DNA of 64,000 bases, taken from contig NZ_CP192056.1 of NCBI RefSeq assembly GCF_050942215.1, positions 620,001-684,000 on the forward strand. The letters are read 5' to 3'. Source of the DNA: Sphaerimonospora sp050942215. GTDB lineage: Bacteria > Actinomycetota > Actinomycetes > Streptosporangiales > Streptosporangiaceae. Shown here in pieces: positions 8,848-15,665 of the stretch. A program made the position numbers and the translations under genes. Numbering within the stretch: the first letter of the stretch is position 1; each line of letters begins with the position of its first letter. Below the pieces are notes generated by a model. It did not search any database. It was given only the letters and a program-made list of their open reading frames with translations, and was not told the origin of the DNA.

Positions 8848-9402
8848 GTGGCCTTCGTCGTGGTTTACGATGCTTGCGTCCTTTATCCGAGTACGCTGCG
8901 TGATCTCCTGATAAGGATCGCGCAAGCGGGCTTGGTGCAAGCGAAGTGGACGAACCGAATCTTGGATGAGGTGTTCGACGCGATCAGCGGGAGACGTCCC
9001 GACATCCAAGTGGAAACTCTTCAGCGCACACGGTCTTTGATGGTGAAGGCAGTGCGTGACTGTCTGGTCACTGGCTATGAGCCCCTGATCGACAGCCTCA
9101 AGTTGCCTGACAGTAATGATCGCCACGTACTTGCTGCTGCGATTCGTGCCCGGGCACAAGTGATCGTTACAAACAATTTGAGGGACTTTCCCGCAGACTC
9201 TCTCTCCTGCTGGGATGTGGAGGCCAAAAGCGCGGACGACTTCGTCCTGGACCAGGTCCACCTCAACCAGAAGGTTGTCTGGGCATGCGTTCAGCAGATC
9301 GCTGATTCGTGGAAGAACCCGCCGGGTGTGGCTGAAGATGTCCTGGTCAGCCTGGAGAGAAGCGGTCTGGTCCAGTCGGTGGCTGAACTGAGAGTCGCCT
9401 GA
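8848..9402 (+). CDS. PIN-domain ribonuclease toxin (VapC-like)
   Basis: 184 aa PIN-family nuclease. Acidic metal-binding positions expected for the fold are visible: Asp8 in VVYDACVLYP, Glu41 in ILDEVF, Asp91 in DSNDRHVLAAAI and Asp113 in TNNLRDFP. Members paired with an excisionase-type HTH protein act as type II toxins that cleave RNA; the target here is unknown. The GTG start overlaps nothing but sits 2 bp after the antitoxin stop. The C-terminal ~60 residues extend beyond the minimal PIN fold. The stop codon is followed 6 bp later by the second msrA-tail repeat. Confidence 0.82.
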   Translation: MAFVVVYDACVLYPSTLRDLLIRIAQAGLVQAKWTNRILDEVFDAISGRRPDIQVETLQRTRSLMVKAVRDCLVTGYEPLIDSLKLPDSNDRHVLAAAIRARAQVIVTNNLRDFPADSLSCWDVEAKSADDFVLDQVHLNQKVVWACVQQIADSWKNPPGVAEDVLVSLERSGLVQSVAELRVA

Positions 9403-9408
9403 GGGAAA

Positions 9409-9472
9409 CTATTGCCTGAAGTGAAGGTCTACCACCGGCAATACCTGTTCAAGGTGCCGAATGGGTATTTCG
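9409..9472. repeat. msrA 3'-end direct repeat, copy 2
   Basis: Contains the exact 20-bp core at 9442-9461 and encodes YHRQYLFKVPNGY, corresponding to MsrA residues 189-201. The 5' flank (ctattgcctgaag) is closer to copy 3 (ttattgcccgaag) than to msrA itself. Homology fades after the PNGY codons, so this copy is shorter than copy 3. Confidence 0.8.
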
Positions 9473-9708
9473 CGATGCCTGAGGTCTTCCCCTGGGTCCG
9501 CCACCTCACCACGGACGAACTGCGGAGTTTCACGTTCGAGCTGGTCGAGGCTCTGTCCGACGCTGCAGAGTTGGACTTGGACAGCAGGTCCGAAGAAGTG
9601 ATCGTGGGCTGGCGGGCGACGGCTCGGATCAAGGCGGACCCGGCGGAGTACGCGGACGCGCGTAAGCCTACGAGCGGAGACTTCGGACCGGTTGAGGCCT
9701 CTGTATGA
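9412..9708 (+). CDS. Small acidic protein, probable antitoxin of the following truncated toxin; N-terminus fused to msrA-tail sequence
   Basis: The core protein (from Met at 9475) is 77 aa, starting MPEVFPWVRHLTTDELRSF; it is acidic, with no domain I can name. It precedes and overlaps (ATGA) a toxin-like gene, the layout of an antitoxin-toxin pair. The same frame is open back to a TTG at 9412 that follows GAGGG at 9401-9405. This would add 21 residues encoded by msrA-tail copy 2 (YHRQYLFKVPNG), giving a 98-aa chimera. The ATG at 9475 has no ribosome site. I list the longer form, but the start is uncertain. Confidence 0.5.
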   Translation: MPEVKVYHRQYLFKVPNGYFAMPEVFPWVRHLTTDELRSFTFELVEALSDAAELDLDSRSEEVIVGWRATARIKADPAEYADARKPTSGDFGPVEASV

Positions 9709-9986
9709 GTCCCAAGCGTGGGGACCGTGTCACCGTTCCCCCTCCTGACGGTGAGTGGGACGTTCGCTTCGCTACCAGCGATGCGGCGAGGGGGTGGGAG
9801 GAATTGTGCAGGCACGCTCTGGCCAGCGCGCGGCGCTGCCTTGAAGCTTTACGCACAGATCCACGCTCGCGAGCAGATCACGATCGCCAGCATCGTCTCC
9901 GCGGCGACACGCATCCGGCCGTGACGCATAGCAGACCCTTAATGTATCCACGACGTGAGTCGGAGTGCTTCGAAGCGGTGATGTGA
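9705..9986 (+). pseudogene. Truncated RelE/ParE-like toxin
   Basis: The first ~66 residues (MSPKRGDRVTVPPPDGEWDV, then AARGWEELCRHAL and DRQHRLRGD) resemble a family of small actinobacterial toxin-like proteins that, as I recall them, run to about 115-120 aa and end in a beta-rich half with conserved Trp, Tyr and a terminal HAS-like motif. Here the sequence departs after about position 9905 and ends at 93 aa with unrelated residues, so the catalytic half is lost. The ATG overlaps the stop of the upstream small gene. Probably a dead toxin left by recombination inside the island. Confidence 0.55.
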
Positions 9987-10066
9987 AAAGGGGACATGCC
10001 GATGCCGACCGTGGGGCAGAGGAGCTTCCCTGGATGCCTGCGCTGTAAGGCCGAGCACTGCCCGTT

Positions 10067-10087
10067 CTGTATAGGTTGCTGTACAGT
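10067..10087 (+). promoter_or_regulatory. Candidate operator and -10 element of the Phd-ParE pair
   Basis: An imperfect inverted repeat, CTGTATAG-gttg-CTGTACAG (10067-10086), lies just before the antitoxin ATG at 10094. TACAGT at 10082-10087 fits an actinobacterial -10 (TANNNT) 6 bp before the ATG. There is no ribosome site, so a leaderless transcript is likely. The overlap of the palindrome with the -10 suits antitoxin autorepression. Inferred from sequence only. Confidence 0.45.
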
Positions 10088-10093
10088 AGTCGT

Positions 10094-10402
10094 ATGACTG
10101 TGCTGCATGAAGCTGCCGAGTTGAGCGTCACAGAAGCGGCCCAGCGTGGGGTGGCCCGTCTGGTCGCCGATGCTGAACGTGGGACCGATCTGGTGGTGAC
10201 CCGTAGGCATCAGCCGGTGGCGGCGGTCGTCAGCATCCGTCGCCTGGAAGAGTTGGAGGAGGCCGCCGCCGATCTCCGGGACTTGGCGCTCGTGCTCGCA
10301 CGCTCGGTCACCGACACCGGAGAGCGTGTCCCGCTGGATGACGTGCTCTCCGCTTTCGGGCATACGCGGGAGTCGCTGGCCGCTCTGTCGGACGACGAGT
10401 AG
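10094..10402 (+). CDS. Phd/YefM-type antitoxin
   Basis: 102 aa. Residues 10-55 carry the prevent-host-death fold: SVTEAAQRGVARLVADAE, then VVTRRHQPVAAVVSI. The C-terminal part is a helical, acidic toxin-binding tail. The ATG at 10094 is preferred to the upstream TTG because it follows a good -10 and a palindrome. The stop is 3 bp before the GTG of the ParE/RelE-like toxin. Expected role: neutralise that toxin and repress the operon. Confidence 0.85.
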   Translation: MTVLHEAAELSVTEAAQRGVARLVADAERGTDLVVTRRHQPVAAVVSIRRLEELEEAAADLRDLALVLARSVTDTGERVPLDDVLSAFGHTRESLAALSDDE

Positions 10403-10405
10403 CCC

Positions 10406-10924
10406 GTGTCTGACGTCGTCTTCACGGCCCCGGCAATCGATGACCTGCGGCGGATCGGCCCTGATGCTGTGCCGAAGGTGCTCAAGAAGATTCTGCTGCT
10501 GATAGAAAATCCGGAGGCCGGCTATCCACTGGGCGGGGAGCTGACCGGCTTTCGCAAGCTCGTGGTCGGGCGCAACACCTGGCGAATCGTCTACCGCATC
10601 ACAGACGACAAGTCGATCGAGATCTGCGAAGTATCGGCTGTGGGCGAAAGAGCCGATGGTGAGGTCTACGCCGAGGCCACAGCAAGGGTTCGCGCCGCTG
10701 GCACGGGGCGTCCGGAGATAGTGCAGCTTGGCCAGATCATCGAACGCCTGGGTGCGCTGGCCGATCACATTCGCGTCGAGCAACCGCCTCCCAGGGAGGC
10801 GGTGCCGGATTGGCTCGCGGATCGCTTGATCTACACCGTCGGTATGTCACGCGAGGACGTCGCCGCCCTTGACTTGCAACAGGCAGTCGATCTCTGGGCT
10901 GACTTCCGCTCCAGGCCACGCTAG
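10406..10924 (+). CDS. ParE/RelE superfamily toxin with C-terminal extension
   Basis: 172 aa. Residues 1-92 form the ParE/RelE fold: VVFTAPAIDDLRRIG, LTGFRKLVVGRNTWRIVYRI and a final EICEVSAVGERADGEVY. This is the usual size of the whole toxin; here about 80 further residues follow (helical, with LADRLIYTVGMSREDV). The extension is in frame and has no stop. Whether the toxin acts on gyrase or on ribosome-bound mRNA cannot be decided from sequence. GTG start 3 bp after the antitoxin; stop 6 bp before the third msrA-tail repeat. Confidence 0.82.
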   Translation: MSDVVFTAPAIDDLRRIGPDAVPKVLKKILLLIENPEAGYPLGGELTGFRKLVVGRNTWRIVYRITDDKSIEICEVSAVGERADGEVYAEATARVRAAGTGRPEIVQLGQIIERLGALADHIRVEQPPPREAVPDWLADRLIYTVGMSREDVAALDLQQAVDLWADFRSRPR

Positions 10925-10930
10925 GCGCGA

Positions 10931-11046
10931 ATTATTGCCCGAAGAGAACCGCTACCACCGGCGGTACCTGTTCAAGGTGCCGAATGGGGTATCGCGGCCA
11001 CAGCGGCACCGGCGTCACCTGCCTGGTCGGTCTGACATCCGGCGAG
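10931..11046. repeat. msrA 3'-end direct repeat, copy 3 (distal, decayed)
   Basis: Core 20-mer at 10965-10984. Unlike copy 2, similarity to msrA continues past the core through the equivalent of SSTGVACPVGLTTGEA, with scattered substitutions and an indel after PNG that breaks the frame. This looks like the displaced original 3' end of msrA, or an older duplicate, and marks the right edge of the island. Confidence 0.8.
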
Positions 11047-11121
11047 GCCCGACCTGCGCCAACTGACTGATCCTGGCCCTCGGCCGCCCGGCTGTCCTCC
11101 TCGGCTGCGACGGAATCGCTT

Positions 11122-11988
11122 TCACGCCGCGGTCCTGTCGAGAAAGTCGACGACGCGGGTGTTGAGATCGGCGGCCTCGTGCCATGGCATCGCATGGTGA
11201 GAGAGGTTCGGTAGCACGGCGGTTTCCGCGTGCGGCAGGGTGCGGGCGATGGCGGATGCGACGTGATGAGGGGCGTGAGCCCTGCCGCGCCCGGCGAGGA
11301 GCACCAGCGTCGGCGTCGTGAGTGTGCGCAGCAGTTCGGGCCTGGGCCGCTTTCCGATCACGACTTTCGTATCCGGAAACTCCGCGGCCAGCCCGTACAG
11401 CCGTAGCCAGGCGGGGTCGGTTTCCGCACCACCGGTCTCCCACGTCAGGAAGGCCCGTGCGCGCGAGGCCGAAGGACGTATGAGGGACGGCAGCGCACGC
11501 GCCAGATATCCGACCCGGAATCCTTTGAAACATTGCGTCGGATCGAGGAGAACGAGCCGCCGAACCCGCCGGGGCGCGTGGAGACCGTGGGTCAGGGCGA
11601 TCCATCCGCCGTAGGAGTGCCCGCATATGGTGGTGTCTTCGATCCCGAGCCCGTCGAGCACCCCGTCCAGCCAGTCGAGTAGGTCGGGGACATCGCGCGG
11701 GGGCCGTTCGCCCCGGATGCTCCGTCCCGGCTCGCCGATGCGGTCCACGGCGTACACCCGATGCCGGCGCGCGAGATCGGCGACGTTGGCGAACCACGTC
11801 GCTGCGGTGGTGCCACCGCCGTGCAGAAGGATCAGGGGCGGACCGTCCGCGGGCCCGCACGCGTTCACCCGCGTCGTGCCGTACGCCGACGGCAGGTCGA
11901 TCGGCTCGACCGGGACCGGCCAAAGATCCAGGACCGCGTCATAGGCCGCGAGGAAGGCGGCGTTCGCACCGTGACCGTCATTGGACAT
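11122..11988 (-). CDS. Alpha/beta hydrolase
   Basis: 288 aa cytoplasmic hydrolase. LLHGGGTTAATW is the oxyanion-hole region, GHSYGG holds the nucleophile Ser125, and the C-terminal NLSHHAMPWH holds the catalytic His. The start is the ATG at 11988; the frame is open further upstream but that part crosses the MarR promoter region and gene. The substrate is unknown. It is divergent from the MarR regulator at 12089 with a perfect palindrome between them, so it is probably that regulator's target. Confidence 0.85.
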   Translation of the reverse strand: MSNDGHGANAAFLAAYDAVLDLWPVPVEPIDLPSAYGTTRVNACGPADGPPLILLHGGGTTAATWFANVADLARRHRVYAVDRIGEPGRSIRGERPPRDVPDLLDWLDGVLDGLGIEDTTICGHSYGGWIALTHGLHAPRRVRRLVLLDPTQCFKGFRVGYLARALPSLIRPSASRARAFLTWETGGAETDPAWLRLYGLAAEFPDTKVVIGKRPRPELLRTLTTPTLVLLAGRGRAHAPHHVASAIARTLPHAETAVLPNLSHHAMPWHEAADLNTRVVDFLDRTAA

Positions 11989-12020
11989 GCCCCACCTCCA
12001 CCACCAGTAACTTGCCAGCC

Positions 12021-12041
12021 ATATCTCGCTCAACGAGATAT
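12021..12041. promoter_or_regulatory. Palindromic operator between hydrolase and MarR genes
   Basis: A perfect inverted repeat, ATATCTCG-ctcaa-CGAGATAT, lies in the 100-bp divergent intergenic region. Size and spacing fit a MarR dimer site. Binding here would control both genes. Confidence 0.75.
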
Positions 12042-12088
12042 TTACATGATGTGACAGTGGCCGACACGGAGGGAAGGCGGTAGACGAC

Positions 12089-12550
12089 GTGCACGAACAG
12101 GATGCCGGGATGCGAGTGGTGCATCTGCTGCGCGCCGTCACCGTGGAGCTCGATCGGATCGGGGAGAAGTTCGCCGCCCGGCACGCTCTCCATCCGACCG
12201 ATGTGCGCGCGCTCATCTGCCTCCTGGACGCCGCCCGCGCGGGCGCGCCCGCCACCCCGGGAATGCTGGGGGCGCACCTCGGCCTCAACTCCGCGGGCAC
12301 CACCGCTGTGATCGACCGCCTGGAAAGGCTCGGTCATGTACGCCGGCAACGCGACACCCGTGACCGTCGGCGTGTGCTGCTGAAAGTGGATGAGAGCGCC
12401 GTAGCGCTCGGATGGAGCTTCTTCGGCCCGCTCATCCACGAGATCGTCGCCGTCATGGGACGCTTCGACACCGCGGATCAGGCGACTGTGGAGCGCTTCC
12501 TCGGGGACGTGCACGAGGCCGTCACCCGGCAGCGAACCGGCCAGGAGTAG
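12089..12550 (+). CDS. MarR family transcriptional regulator
   Basis: 153 aa winged-helix regulator. The MarR DNA-binding core is visible: LHPTDVRALICLLDA, then GMLGAHLGLNSAGTTAVIDR as recognition helix and RLGHVRRQRDTRDRRRVLLK as the wing with the conserved DxR residues. The GTG at 12089 is the first credible start. It is divergent from the alpha/beta hydrolase. The ligand is unknown, possibly a phenolic compound or hydrolase substrate by analogy with the family. Confidence 0.88.
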   Translation: MHEQDAGMRVVHLLRAVTVELDRIGEKFAARHALHPTDVRALICLLDAARAGAPATPGMLGAHLGLNSAGTTAVIDRLERLGHVRRQRDTRDRRRVLLKVDESAVALGWSFFGPLIHEIVAVMGRFDTADQATVERFLGDVHEAVTRQRTGQE

Positions 12551-12688
12551 CACTTGCGGCGTTCGATCACACCGGCGTCGGTCGCGAGGGCCAAACCCGT
12601 TTCCGGTGAGACGGTTCCTGCTTCCGTCAAGGGTGATCGTGGCGAACGCCAGGCCCTTTCTGAGGTCGCCGATTTCCCGCGTTCTCCC

Positions 12689-13174
12689 TCAGCGGGGCGC
12701 CAATCCCACCACGGCGGCGTTGCCGTTGGAGTCGATCTTGACGATGGCCGCCGCACGGTCGCCCACCAGCTCGTCCTGCACTCGCGCGGCCTTGTCCTGT
12801 GGGAGGAACAGGCTGTCGATGCCGCACGACAGCCACCCGTTGCCCGCGGACTCACAGGCGATGTAAGGGCCGCTCGCGGGTCGCTGCCACACGATGCCCG
12901 ATCCCTTCCACAGGTGACCGTCCCGCACCAGTGGGACGTACACCCGGCCCGGCCGCTGACCATGGGGTGTGGGCAGGCCGGGGTAGGTCAGCTGGGCGTA
13001 CGCGCCGCGCAGTGGGTCGATCGGGTCGACCGGGCCGACGGCCAGCCGATACTCCGTGCCGGTCATCCTCGCCGACAGCCGCGGGGCCACCGTCACCGCC
13101 AGCAGCACGGCCTGGAGGACGAGGGCCGCGGCGACCAGTACCGGGCGCGACAAGAAGACGGTTCGGCTGTTCAT
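12689..13174 (-). CDS. GDYXXLXY domain membrane-anchored protein
   Basis: 161 aa with one N-terminal transmembrane segment (about residues 10-30) and an extracytoplasmic domain. RGAYAQLTY corresponds to the domain's name motif, here with Ala in place of Asp. Such proteins are typically encoded next to a DUF2157 membrane protein, as here (13277, same strand, 102 bp upstream). The function of the pair is unknown. Confidence 0.8.
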   Translation of the reverse strand: MNSRTVFLSRPVLVAAALVLQAVLLAVTVAPRLSARMTGTEYRLAVGPVDPIDPLRGAYAQLTYPGLPTPHGQRPGRVYVPLVRDGHLWKGSGIVWQRPASGPYIACESAGNGWLSCGIDSLFLPQDKAARVQDELVGDRAAAIVKIDSNGNAAVVGLAPR

Positions 13175-13276
13175 CGGATCCTCTTCCCAGACGCCGTGGG
13201 GTCGGCACCGTTCATCGGGGCCTCCCGGTCATCCCGGGGCCGAAACCGCCCATCCGGCACTCGGCGGCCGGGCCGG

Positions 13277-14470
13277 TCATCGGGTGGCCTTCATCAGGCG
13301 GTTGCGGCCGTAGTTCACCAGGAAGCCCGTGCCGATGAACACCACGCCGAGAACCAAGAACAGCGCCGCCCCGGTGAGCAGGGGTTGGAAGACGGCGAAG
13401 CTCTGCACGGTGACGAAGAGCACCAGCGCGGCCATCACCAGGTAGACGAGGTAGGACAGATCACGCCGGGCTGCGACGATGACGAACCAGGCGGCGGCAA
13501 GCACGTAGACCAGCGTGCCGACAACGGCCCGCGCCGTCTGCTCGGCGCTGAACCCGCCGGTGTACCCGTAGTCGCCCCGCGGGGTCCATATCACCAGCAG
13601 CACTGCCACCCCGATCATGCCCGCGATTGCGAGCGCCTCCCACCGTCCCTCTCTGCGGGCCAGGAAGACGGTGGCGATGGCGGTTCCCGCGGTGGCCAGT
13701 CCCGCCCACAGTGCCGGCGACCCGAACGGGCCGTCCGCGCCCACGCCGGGAAAGGCGGCGACGAACAGCCCGGACAGCGCCAGAACCACCCCGGCCAGCC
13801 GCCACGGCCCGGCGAACCGGGTCAGGCGCTCACCGTCCTGCCTGCGCCCGCTCGCCCGCAGGCGGTCGCCGTCGTGGAGGAGCGCGACCGCGGACGCCAT
13901 CGCACCGGCGGCGAGCAGGCCGACGGCGACCGCACCGGCGCCGTCGCTCTGCTCGCCGATGAGCCAGCCGTACCACGCCGATGTGATCACTATGGCGACG
14001 ACGAGCGGGCCCGCGGCCGCCGCGGCGTACGCGTATGCCAGCGCACCGCCCGCCCATACGCCGAGCAGGCCGGAGGTGTAGGCGGGGACCTGCAGACTCT
14101 GTGCCGCCTGAAAGATCACCCCTCCCCCGGCGAGCACGTTGACCAGCCTGGCCGCCTGGCGGCCGCCCTCGTGCGGGAGGGTTTCGCCGGCGACGGCCGC
14201 GCCGATCCACATCACCGTGATGCCCGCGAACCGGACAAGTGGTGATAATTGGTCGAGGTTGGCCGAGACCAGCCAGATCAGCCCGACGCCGAGGAAGCCG
14301 CCGCCGAGCAGCAGTACCAGCCTCTCCAGGCTGAGCCTCCGGCCGGGGGCATACCCGGCCGCGATGCGCCGTGCCGTGCCCTCGTCGATGACGCCCTCGG
14401 TCTGCCATCGGGCCAGCTCACCCTGTAGCCAGGCCAGGCGCCGAGCGGGAACCCGTCGCGTAGACTCCAT
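13277..14470 (-). CDS. DUF2157 domain membrane protein
   Basis: 397 aa. A cytoplasmic N-terminal segment of about 45 residues (RRLAWLQGELARWQTEGVID) is characteristic of DUF2157; it is followed by about ten hydrophobic helices to the C-terminus. It is the first gene of a two-gene unit with the GDYXXLXY protein. No catalytic motif is seen. The function is unknown in the family. Confidence 0.82.
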   Translation of the reverse strand: MESTRRVPARRLAWLQGELARWQTEGVIDEGTARRIAAGYAPGRRLSLERLVLLLGGGFLGVGLIWLVSANLDQLSPLVRFAGITVMWIGAAVAGETLPHEGGRQAARLVNVLAGGGVIFQAAQSLQVPAYTSGLLGVWAGGALAYAYAAAAAGPLVVAIVITSAWYGWLIGEQSDGAGAVAVGLLAAGAMASAVALLHDGDRLRASGRRQDGERLTRFAGPWRLAGVVLALSGLFVAAFPGVGADGPFGSPALWAGLATAGTAIATVFLARREGRWEALAIAGMIGVAVLLVIWTPRGDYGYTGGFSAEQTARAVVGTLVYVLAAAWFVIVAARRDLSYLVYLVMAALVLFVTVQSFAVFQPLLTGAALFLVLGVVFIGTGFLVNYGRNRLMKATR

Positions 14471-14497
14471 CCCGCTCTTCCTCCCTCACTCCGTACG

Positions 14498-14516
14498 CCG
14501 AAAACGGTTTTTTCGG
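14498..14516. promoter_or_regulatory. Inverted repeat upstream of the DUF2157 gene
   Basis: A perfect 7-bp inverted repeat, CCGAAAA-cggtt-TTTTCGG, lies 28 bp before the DUF2157 start and downstream of the SnoaL-like gene on the same strand. It could be an operator for DUF2157 or a weak terminator of the upstream gene; sequence alone does not decide. Confidence 0.4.
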
Positions 14517-14687
14517 GGATACGGACGACTCGGCGGGCGAAAGGCTAATTTTGCCACCCTTGCCGGGCTCTCGGCCACCTCGCGACCCGGCCGCGGTTCT
14601 CCCACCGCTCGAACGGTCGCCGCTCGCCCGTTGTCCGCCAGGTGCGGGACCGGGTGAAGCCGGGCGGCGGCCTCTGCCGTGGTGAGG

Positions 14688-15587
14688 TCACGGCCGCAGG
14701 TCCGTACGGGCGATGCCGCTTTCCGGGTCGTACGGGTAGGAGACGTGCTGGTGGACCATCTGCCACGAGCCGCCGATCCGCTGGAACACGCGTGTGCCGC
14801 GGGACCAGTGCTCGACGGTGCTGCCGTCCGGCTGCTCGACGCGGACTCGGTCGAGGCCCCATCCGACGGCGAGGTCTCCCCGGGCGACGATCCTCAGGTC
14901 CGGTACGTCCCAGGTCACCGCTCCGCCCGAGGTCTCCAGGCCGCGCCGGCACACCTGCCGTACGGCGTCGGCGCCGACGTGCCGCAGCGGCTGCTCGTGT
15001 TCGTAGGAGACGACGTCATCGGCGATGGGCGCCATGAGGGCGTCGAGATCCCTGGCAGTGGTGTCGAGGAACCAGCGCTCGTGCAGTGCCCGCACCTCCG
15101 CTGACCCCGAGTCGGAGTCCCCGTCGGCCAGGGGGAAGGAGTGGTGCTCGTGGGCGATGACCCAACGCCCGTCCTGACGGCGCAGCCCGAAGGTGAGCCG
15201 GAGGCGGTTTCGCGGGTCGCGCGCCAGATCATCGGGCGAGCCGCAGCGCAGCAGGGCATGGGCGAAGGCGACGTCCTCCCCGGCGGTCACCTCCAGTGAA
15301 GTGAGCTCGAACCGGGCGCCCTGCGTTTGCCACCGCAGAAACTCTGGCCAGGCGGCCCGGTACGCGTCGAGGCCGCGCACGCCCTCGGCCGGCGGCGGCA
15401 CGTCGAACATCACGACGTCATCGGCGTGGTCGGCGACGGTCCCGGCCGGGTCACCGGCGTCGACGGCGCGCACCCAGCGCTCGATCAGTTCCCTGATCGC
15501 GGTGTCGTCGCCGGCCGCTGCCGAAGTCCGGTCACCGGCAGCGGGGACGGTCTTCTCGTGGTCTGCGAGGGCGTGGTCGGGGGACAT
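14688..15587 (-). CDS. Tandem SnoaL-like (NTF2-fold) protein
   Basis: 299 aa with two successive SnoaL-like domains. The first, about residues 27-150, contains IRELIERWVRAVDAGDPAGT, then HADDVVMFDVPPP and WVIAHEHHSFP. The second, about 160-290, contains LHERWFLDTTARDLDALMAP, then DDVVSYEHEQPL and WQMVHQHVSYPYD. Such domains occur in polyketide cyclases, isomerases and stress proteins, so no reaction is claimed. It lies downstream of an ECF sigma factor that itself ends in a SnoaL-like domain. The ATG has AGGAGGC upstream. Confidence 0.75.
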   Translation of the reverse strand: MSPDHALADHEKTVPAAGDRTSAAAGDDTAIRELIERWVRAVDAGDPAGTVADHADDVVMFDVPPPAEGVRGLDAYRAAWPEFLRWQTQGARFELTSLEVTAGEDVAFAHALLRCGSPDDLARDPRNRLRLTFGLRRQDGRWVIAHEHHSFPLADGDSDSGSAEVRALHERWFLDTTARDLDALMAPIADDVVSYEHEQPLRHVGADAVRQVCRRGLETSGGAVTWDVPDLRIVARGDLAVGWGLDRVRVEQPDGSTVEHWSRGTRVFQRIGGSWQMVHQHVSYPYDPESGIARTDLRP

Positions 15588-15665
15588 CGGATGCCTCCTG
15601 ATCGTTGGCGGTCACACTTATAACCCGGCGCGGAACGCCGACTCATCGCACGGACCGCATCGTTC

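Larger units (their letters stand above)
8028..11046. mobile_element. Accessory island of two toxin-antitoxin segments between msrA-tail repeats
   Basis: Three direct copies of the msrA 3' end bracket two segments. Segment 1 holds a frameshifted methyltransferase remnant, then an HTH antitoxin and a PIN toxin. Segment 2 holds a small protein with a truncated toxin partner, then a Phd antitoxin and a ParE toxin. In both segments the last toxin's stop is 6 bp before the next repeat copy. No integrase or transposase is visible, so calling it mobile is inference: the structure resembles serial insertions at a gene 3' end in which the displaced ends survive as repeats. Duplication by homologous recombination is an alternative. 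Confidence 0.5.

Noticed and set aside
8900..11000. Search for an integrase, transposase or terminal inverted repeats in the toxin-antitoxin island
   Set aside because: None found; only direct msrA-tail repeats are present, so no IS or integrative element is claimed.
10869..11066. Plus-strand frame over the third msrA-tail copy that could give a 43-residue peptide from a TTG at 10935
   Set aside because: No ribosome site and the frame is a decayed gene end; kept as a repeat only.
12554..14245. A 563-codon plus-strand frame across the DUF2157/GDYXXLXY region
   Set aside because: Composition is that of an antisense shadow; the minus-strand genes have recognisable domains and ribosome sites.
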